Of a stretch of 64,000 bases of DNA, positions 57,344-64,000 are shown in pieces; positions within the stretch are counted from its first letter, which is position 1, and each line of letters begins with the position of its first letter. Source of the DNA: Asterella californica (lineage: Eukaryota; Streptophyta; Marchantiopsida; Marchantiales; Aytoniaceae); the NCBI GenBank assembly GCA_036924285.1, contig JAYKYS010000001.1, forward strand, positions 44,453,501 to 44,517,500. Reading direction: 5' to 3'. The notes below the pieces were generated by a model, which ran no database searches, was not told where the DNA came from, and worked only from the letters and a program-made list of their open reading frames with translations. A program made the translations under genes and the position numbers.

Positions 57344-58716
57344 TGTCGGAGTGTGATCCGTCTACCTAGGAAAGCACCGAGCTTCTGGCTGTGGCTGTTT
57401 ACTCAAGAGGTAGGCTTTCATGTCACAATAGGGGCCATAAACACTCACACAGTTGTGTAGGATCCTCTAATATGCTCAAAAGGTGAAATTTAGGTTTAAC
57501 TAGTAGTAATAAGTTTAAGCGGTGAACTTTGACACACAAAGAGAGAAAAACTATGAAGGTGTAGACTTCAGAACTTCTCCTACATGCAAATGAGGTCCTA
57601 CTGGATACACATATGAAGTTTCAGCTTGAGATCAGTTCAGAGCACCGAGATATGGGTAGAAACTTTCTGAACAGAGAAATTACGGCAATTTCTGGTACCT
57701 AGACAGCTATTCTGACCTAGAACAGAGAATTGGCTCGATGAATTTCAAATATTCTCACAGTATTTGAAGTCTACAGGATGCTGAACATCCCTGTGAAATT
57801 AGGACTCCTGAATGTACACAGAACTCCAGATCTCCTCCTCTGAAATCGCTGCTCTAGATTAAGAGCTTTTCAGACCCCCTCTGCTTCAGCGGCCGCCCTG
57901 AATTACTCAGTCACTCAAATGATTCGAAAATTTTTGGACAGTCGTAGCCCTTCTGACAGTGAACGCAACCACGAAGTTTTGAAGTGATTTCCTCAATTCT
58001 GCTGCAATTGGCACCGAAAACCCCAAAATCAACAAAAGTGATGCAGTTTTGGCACAATCCGAACTTCAATTGGGCATAACTCCTTGTTTATTGATCCAAA
58101 TCGAGCAAAAATTTCACTGACAGTGCTTGGCACGGCGAGCTCTCTCTTCCTGTGTTCTCAGATTTCGAAGATACCTCACCAAATGCTCGAACTCTCCTCT
58201 AGAGCTCTGTTTCTAAACTTAGAGTTTTACAAAAGACAAAAATGGACCAATGGGAGTTCATAGCTCCATTTGACAATCCTTTTGTGTCTTAAACTACCTG
58301 GTAACTTATCTACACTCATAGGCTACCATGTCAAGCCCCCTAGAGTGCCAGCGTAAAACTTAAACTACCTAAAATGACATATAGCCCTGAAAAATAACTT
58401 AAATTAGCTAGAAAGCGTGCATGGGCGACAAGTAAGTACAACCCATGAGCTCAAACCCCTATCAGCATGGAAACCCTAAGTTATGTACATTGAACGTCAT
58501 AGACAAGTAAGAAGTCACTTGCACAAGCGCACAAATGCTTGAACAAGATAACTAACATACTATCAACCTACTAGGACTCAAAATAATGTTAACACCGTAT
58601 GCAAAGGTGTCAAACATATACATAAAGGACTAGAAGTAATATGAGCTAATTTCTAGAACTACCAAACCTAAGCGTCGGAGTAGAAGTCAAGCATGTAGCC
58701 GCCAAATGGCACGACA
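57344..58716 (-). repeat. 3' LTR of element B (1373 bp)
   Basis: TGTCGGAGTG ... GCACGACA; pairs with 61231-62603 and with the element D LTR at 115-1487. Confidence 0.95.
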
Positions 58717-58728
58717 TCCACCCCCTCT
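58717..58728 (-). promoter_or_regulatory. Polypurine tract of element B
   Basis: The minus strand reads AGAGGGGGTGGA directly before the 3' LTR. Confidence 0.75.
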
Positions 58729-58764
58729 GAACCTGCACATCCTCCGGTATGTGCCAGACCCAGA

Positions 58765-60150
58765 TCAAGACTCTTCAGCTTCAGCTTTAAATTCATCTTC
58801 AACCTCGATTGAGTCTTCAACTTCATCCTCAGTAAGCTCTGCAATGTTCTGGTCGTCCCCTCTCCTTCTAAAGAGCTTGATTCTCTTCTCTGCGACTGGT
58901 ATCTTGACCACTGCACCATCTAACTCTCTCAAAGAGTATGTGGTATTATCATAAACTTCTAACATCTATAAGGTCCGAACCATCTCTTGGAAAACTTTCT
59001 GATAGCGATATGCTGATTATCAAGACTTCTATCATAGACTAACACCCAATCATCTTCCTTAACTGGTTTGGGTTGTAATCTATGCGTTCTATCAAATCTG
59101 TCTTTGTTTCTCTCTCTAGCAGCCTTTAACCTTTCCACAGCTTTGGCAACATCCTCAGGTCTTCGTTCTAACTGCTGGATCCTTAATGCAAGAAGATCCT
59201 CCGTACTTCTACCATCTTCCCAAGGTAAAACATTCCAAGTAGGCACAACCTCCTCAATCGGCATCACAGGTTTTTGCCCTAGTATCAACTCTGCTGGCAT
59301 GTAACCTGTAACGGTACTATGAGTTGTACGATCTACCCACAAAGCAAATGGTAGCAGTCTAGGTCATTCACGGATCTTACCCTTGCAAGCTTTTACCAAA
59401 GCTTTGATGATTGGCGGATGATCCCTTTCGCTCTTGTCATTCCCTTCAGGATTGTAAGCAGTGGTTAACGCCAACTTGATTCCCAATCGCTTGAAGAACT
59501 CAACTGCTTCTTGTGCATCCAGCTCACCCCTATCTGCAGTGATCTTTCTCACACACCCATATCTACAAATAACATCTTCAAGTAGAAAGCGGCAGACACT
59601 AGTAGTGGTCTTCGTCCTCAGAGCACGGCCTTCGACTTGGTTAGATAGATCTTCTCTAGCCAAGACTAGATACCTCATTTGTCCAAGTCCAAATGGCATA
59701 GTTACCAGATCAACTACCCATTTGTAATGAATGGCTAAAGGATAAGTAGGATGCAATCCATCACGATGACGTACGTTGGAATACATCTGGCAGGGTATAC
59801 AAGATGAAACAAACTGTACTACATCCTTATACATACCCTTCCACCAATACTTCTCCTTCATCTTGGCAAATGTAGCCCAAACTCCTCTATGACAGGTCCA
59901 TAAACTCTCATGGAACTCTTTGATCAGCTTCTGCTGCAATTCCAAGTCACATACTACTCGCTGCGGTATACCTCCTTGTAGCTTACGGCGCTTCCATAGA
60001 TGTCCTCCATGAAAAAGTAACCATAAGCTGTTCTACGGATCCTCTTGAAATCTGCATCAGACCAGATTTCCTGCCTTTCCAGTGAACTCAAATAGCGCCC
60101 AAGATCCAACCACTCGCCATCATACACAGTTTCCTCAAAAAACTCCAACG
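58765..60150 (-). pseudogene. pol: Integrase part of pol, element B
   Basis: From right to left: the RNase H-integrase linker, zinc site (FHESLW..HRG and SSCIPC), catalytic core with WVVDLVT, ITADRGE and NDKSERDHP, then a GPY-like module and an acidic tail. A Trp codon is TGA at about 59367, a frameshift lies near 58960 and there is another break near 59950. Without RT this could not have acted alone even before these changes. Confidence 0.85.
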
Positions 60151-60188
60151 GGGCTGCAAAATAGCTTCTATCTCTTCTAGCAAGAGCA

Positions 60189-61154
60189 CTAGAATAGAAC
60201 TCTCCACAATCTCCTTCTTACATGGTCTAGGCTATCACACCATATACAACGATGAACAAAGCCTTCTCTCATCTGAGGTCTCTGCATAGCAGGTTGTACA
60301 TTCTGCTCCTTCTCTTCTAACCTAGTGAGCTTAAGCTTAAGCTCCTTCATACCCTTAATCAACTCATCAAGCGGTGAGTCTTCCTCTCTAGCAATTATCA
60401 AAGCAGGCTTAGTAGGCAACTGCTTGACAGGAATTATCAGAGGTGCTGCTTCACTTACCACCACCTTGTCCTTTCTTCTCTGTCTCTTGGTCAGCAAAGA
60501 GACAGCCTCTTCAATCTCCTTCCAGTCAGTCTTCAATCCTCTCTCCTCACTCTTGTCTTCCAGCAACAGCTCAAGCTTCTCCTGAATAGTCACGTCCGCT
60601 GCTTGTAGGAAAAGCTCGGTCTTCTCCACCTCTAGTGTAAGCTTTTCTGTCCTAGAAAGCTGAGCATACTGACGATCAAACTCCCTTAACAACTCATTTA
60701 CAGACAAACCTTTGTTAGGTTTAACCACCCACTCCAAGAACGTTCTCTTGGTCACCCTCTCTGAATCTTTAGTGTAGTACTCCTCCTTCAAAGCGCGCAT
60801 AAAGCTCTCCCAACTCTGTCCTTGCTGCTGCTTGAGCTCCTTCACACGCCCACGAATCTCAGGGACAACAGCAAGTTCAAAGTTCTCCACCATCTCCTTC
60901 TCAGGTACCTTGTTCACCTCCATCTCCCTAGCATAGTATCGCACGTACTTGGAAATATCTGTCCCCTTGAACTAGTCCATCTGATGCACCGCAGATTGCA
61001 ACGCCTTGGTTGCTAATACCTCCTTCCTCTTTGTGCTCTGCTGTTGATGCATAAACATGGAAAAAGCTTGGAACATCTTCATCGTAGCAGCATCCAACTG
61101 AACAGGTTGCTGAGCAGCAGCAGCACCTCCACTTGATGATCCTTGGTTGGCCAT
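60189..61154 (-). pseudogene. gag: Gag N-terminal half of element B
   Basis: ATG at 61152-61154; Gln/Ala-rich start, in-frame TAG near 60975, then the capsid-like helical region (RVTKRTFLEW, NELLREFDRQYAQLS) and the first part of the zinc knuckle CIWCDSLDHV. A 1-base shift follows inside the knuckle, and the frame then passes into the pol linker at the deletion junction. Confidence 0.85.
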
Positions 61155-61201
61155 GATATCTGATCCTGTAACACTCTCAAGAAAACTCCCACCCTAGGTA
61201 T

Positions 61202-61219
61202 TTCACGTCGAGTTCATCA
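61202..61219 (-). promoter_or_regulatory. Mutated primer binding site of element B
   Basis: Same as the element D site at 86-103 except that the initial TGG is TGA. This would weaken pairing with the tRNA CCA end. Confidence 0.6.
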
Positions 61220-61230
61220 AAAAGAGAGTA

Positions 61231-62603
61231 TGTCGGAGTGTGATCCGTCTACCTAGGAAAGCGCCGGGCTTCAGGCTGTGGTTGTTTACTCAAGAGGTTG
61301 GCTTTCAGGTCACAATAGGGGCCATAAACACTCACACAGTTGTGTAGGATCCTCTAATATGCTCAAAAGGTGAAATTTAGGTTTAACTAGTAGTAATAGG
61401 TTTAAGCGGTGAACTTTGACACACAAAGAGAGGAAAACTATGAAGGTGTAGACTTCAGAACTTCTCCTACATGCAAATGAGGTCCTACTGGATACACATA
61501 TGAAGTTTCAGCTTGAGATCAGTTCAGAGCACCGAGATATGGGTAGAAAATTTCTGAACAGAGAAATTACGGTAATTTCTGGTACCTAGACAGCTATTCT
61601 GACCTAGAACAGAGAATTGGCTCGATGAATTTCAAATATTCTCACAGTATTTGAAGTCTACAGGATGCTGAACATCCCTGTGAAATTAGGACTCCTGAAT
61701 GTACACAGAACTCCAGATCTCCTCCTCTGAAATCGCTGCTCTAGATTAAGAGCTTTTCAGACCCCCTCTGCTTCAGCGGCCGCCCTGAATTACTCAATCA
61801 CTCAAATGATTCGAAAATTTTTGGACAGTCGTAGCCCTTCTGACAGTGAACGCAACCACGAAGTTTTGAAGTGATTTCCTCAATTCTGCTGCAATTGGCA
61901 CCGAAAACCCCAAAATCAACAAAAGTGATGCAGTTTTGGCACAATCCGAACTTCAATTGGGCATAACTCCTTGTTTATTGATCCAAATCGAGCAAAAATT
62001 TCACTGACAGTGCTTGGCACGGCGAGCTCTCTCTTCCTGTGTTCTCAGATTTCGAAGATACCTCACCAAATGCTCGAACTCTCCTCTAGAGCTCTGTTTC
62101 TAAACTTAGAGTTTTACAAAAGACAAAAATGGACCAATGGGAGTTCATAGCTCCACTTGACTGTCCTTTTGTGCCTTAAACTACCTGGTAACTTATCTAC
62201 ACTCATAGGCTACCACGTCAAGCCCCCTAGAGTGCCAGCGTAAAACTTAAACTACCTAAAATGACATATAGCCCTGAAAAATAACTTAAATTAGCTAGAA
62301 AGCGTGCATGAGCGACAAGTAAGTACAACCCATGAGCTCAAACCCCTCTCAGCATGGAAACCCTAAGTTATGTACATTGAACGTCATAGACAAGTAAGAA
62401 GTCACTTGCACAAGCGCACAAATGCTTGAACAAGATAACTAACATACTATCAACATACTAGGACTCAAAATAGTGTTAACTCCGTATGCAAAGGTGTCAA
62501 ACATATACATAAAGGACTAGAAGTAATATGAGCTAACTTCTAGAACTACCAAACCTAAGCGTCGGAGTAGAAGTCAAGCATGTAGCCGTCAAATGGCACG
62601 ACA
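61231..62603 (-). repeat. 5' LTR of element B (1373 bp)
   Basis: Partner of 57344-58716 with the same ends and length. Confidence 0.95.
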
Positions 62604-62607
62604 TCGT
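62604..62607. repeat. Target-site duplication of element B, right copy (TCGT)
   Basis: Matches 57340-57343. Confidence 0.88.
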
Positions 62608-64000
62608 AACCCTCCGACGGTCACTGTCCTCTGGTACTCCTGCATCTAAATCAGAATCGTCCCGTCTTCTTTTGTCTTCGATCATGGCATCTTGTTCACC
62701 ACTAGTCTCTAAAAACGCTCGAATAGAAGTTGCATCTACTGGGTCTTTCTATCCAGTAGCTCTCCTAATGCTTTCAGCACCTCTCTTCATCATTTCTACC
62801 GGAACCTCAACAGCCTGCTCAACCATAGTTGGATTAGAGCGCACCTCAACCCTCCCAGTATATACATCAGCCTCCGCAGAACCCGCAGTCATCGTTGTAG
62901 TATTCGCACCAGTAAGTGCTTGAAGAGAACTCCTCATTCCTCCTCTTCCAAAATATGTGTTCAGAGACTGCCCAGTGGCGGTTAGATACAACCTGTTGTT
63001 CTGATAGTTGACTACGTCCTCTCGCAAGACAACCGCCAAGTCTTGACAGTCTCCTCTGAGATGATCTGGGCTATCGCACCAAATACATCTCCTGGTAAAG
63101 GTTCCTCCTACAGGTCGAGCACCTGGTGCAACGGGTCGTTGATCTCGCCTCAAGTCTGTCATCTCAACCTTCAAATCTCTCAACTGTTGAGTTCTTCTAT
63201 CAAGTTATGTTGATTTCGGTTCTCAACAGGTCGCTGCTGCTGTCTAGGTCCTCTCTGTGCTGGGATAGGTACTGCAGGCGCTTGAGGAACCACTTGGGGA
63301 ACCACTATAGGTGCTTGAGGAATCACAATAGGTGCTTGACGTATTGCAGGAGGAGCTATAGGAACATGAGGAGCTACTCTCTGCTCTGGCAAGGTCTCTA
63401 ACTGCAGTACCATCCTACCACGACGTTGTCTAGCAAGGGTGGATACTGCTTCCTCCACTCTCCTCCAATCAGATGTAACTCCCTCTTCAGCTCCACGATC
63501 AGCCAACATAAAACAAAATCTGTCCGCTGTGAACTCATCCAGAGCCCCCAAGAACAACTCCGTCTTCCTAACATCCAGCGTCAACCTCTCTAGACCAGAA
63601 AGTTGAGAGTACCTCTTCTCGAACTCACGAATTATCTCATTCAATCCCATGGAACGTCCAAGCTGACGCTCTATCCAGTCCATGAGAGTTCTTCTGGTGA
63701 CTCTTTCAGAGTCCTCTTCTAGAAACTCTTCTCTCAGTGCACGTTCAAACAGAGTCCACCCACCTAAATGTCTTCTCTGTAAGTTTCTCACCTTCTCTCT
63801 CAATTCAAGGACAACAGTCAACTCAAAGCTTAGAATTATCTCAACTTCAAGTGCCCTGACCAACTCCATCTCACCCACCTACTCCTGCAGGTACCTAGTA
63901 ACGTCTCTTCCATCGAATCGCCCACATCGACCAACAATTGCTTGTAATGCTCGTGTGGACTTCTGCTCAGCTCCTCCAATTGCAGGCTGCTGCTGAATCA
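62604..64000 (-). pseudogene. gag: Gag of element C, N-terminal half (partial)
   Basis: Continues the frame of 56321-57343 across element B and leaves the window on the right. It contains the capsid-like region (RVTRRTLMDW, NEIIREFEKRYSQLS), a Pro/Gln/Ala-rich linker and an intact zinc knuckle CIWCDSPDHLRGDC near 63075. A stop or shift lies near 63180 and another stop near 63880. Confidence 0.85.

Larger units (their letters stand above)
57344..62603 (-). mobile_element. Internally deleted Ty3/gypsy element B, 5260 bp, nested in element C
   Basis: Two 1373-bp LTRs (about two dozen differences, roughly 2%), TCGT target duplication, PPT and a mutated PBS. The internal part has the N-terminal half of gag joined near 60190 to the RNase H-integrase linker of pol. 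Protease, reverse transcriptase and RNase H, about 3.6 kb by comparison with A, are missing. It is thus non-autonomous; it could move only with enzymes from a relative. The LTRs belong to the same subfamily as element D. Confidence 0.93.
50634..64000 (-). mobile_element. Older Ty3/gypsy element C, broken by element B, running off the right edge
   Basis: 3' LTR, PPT (at 52659-52670), pol with multiple stops, and gag split by the insertion of element B at 57344-62603. It is a relative of element A with the same gag-protease / -1 pol layout. Coding relics are similar to A throughout but carry about seven stops and at least one frameshift, so it is old and dead. Confidence 0.85.

Overview
This 64 kb window is nuclear DNA from a eukaryote, most likely a land plant. 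The evidence is spliced genes with GT/AG introns, plant-type Ty3/gypsy retrotransposons, TTTAGGG-like repeats and a cytochrome P450 of the plant CYP85 clan closest to CYP88 (ent-kaurenoic acid oxidase-like). Other gene content (a SAM-domain gene, tnp2-type and DUF7869-type transposon genes) would fit a non-seed plant such as a lycophyte or bryophyte, but that is an inference. Most of the window is transposable element or non-coding.

Layout. 1-1487: end of a Ty3/gypsy element (D) that runs off the left edge, with its 1373-bp LTR. 1488-9019: a broken minus-strand SAM-domain gene with a tandem array of microexon-like units, embedded in duplicated non-coding DNA. 9020-17952: a complete, recent Ty3/gypsy element (A) with near-identical 1314-bp LTRs, a 4-bp target duplication, PBS, PPT, intact gag-protease and pol. 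17953-28630: AT-rich DNA with one broken long reading frame (19015-20337), a Pro/Gln-rich exon candidate and an HMG-CoA synthase-like terminal exon. 28630-31450: a tandem duplication and a minus-strand gene with a PGG-like membrane segment. 31990-35792: a tnp2-like (CACTA-type) transposase gene. 35783-36590: coiled-coil exons on the minus strand. 37649-41407: the nine-exon P450 gene; all phases fit and it encodes 484 residues, making it the best host gene here. 41408-50633: mostly non-coding, with a telomere-like tandem repeat, a DUF7869-type transposon relic and a perfect 22-bp hairpin. 50634-64000: a nested complex in which a deleted element B (57344-62603) sits inside the gag gene of an older element C that leaves the window on the right.

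The strongest observation is the gag/pol junction of element A. Pol is in the -1 frame relative to gag. The 24-base overlap begins with a canonical GGGTTTT slippery heptamer in exactly the right register, followed after 7 bases by sequence that can fold as an H-type pseudoknot (8-bp and 6-bp stems). The older element C keeps the same fold with two compensatory base-pair changes. This is good comparative evidence for programmed -1 frameshifting in this family. The protease of the family carries DHG in place of the usual DTG/DSG.
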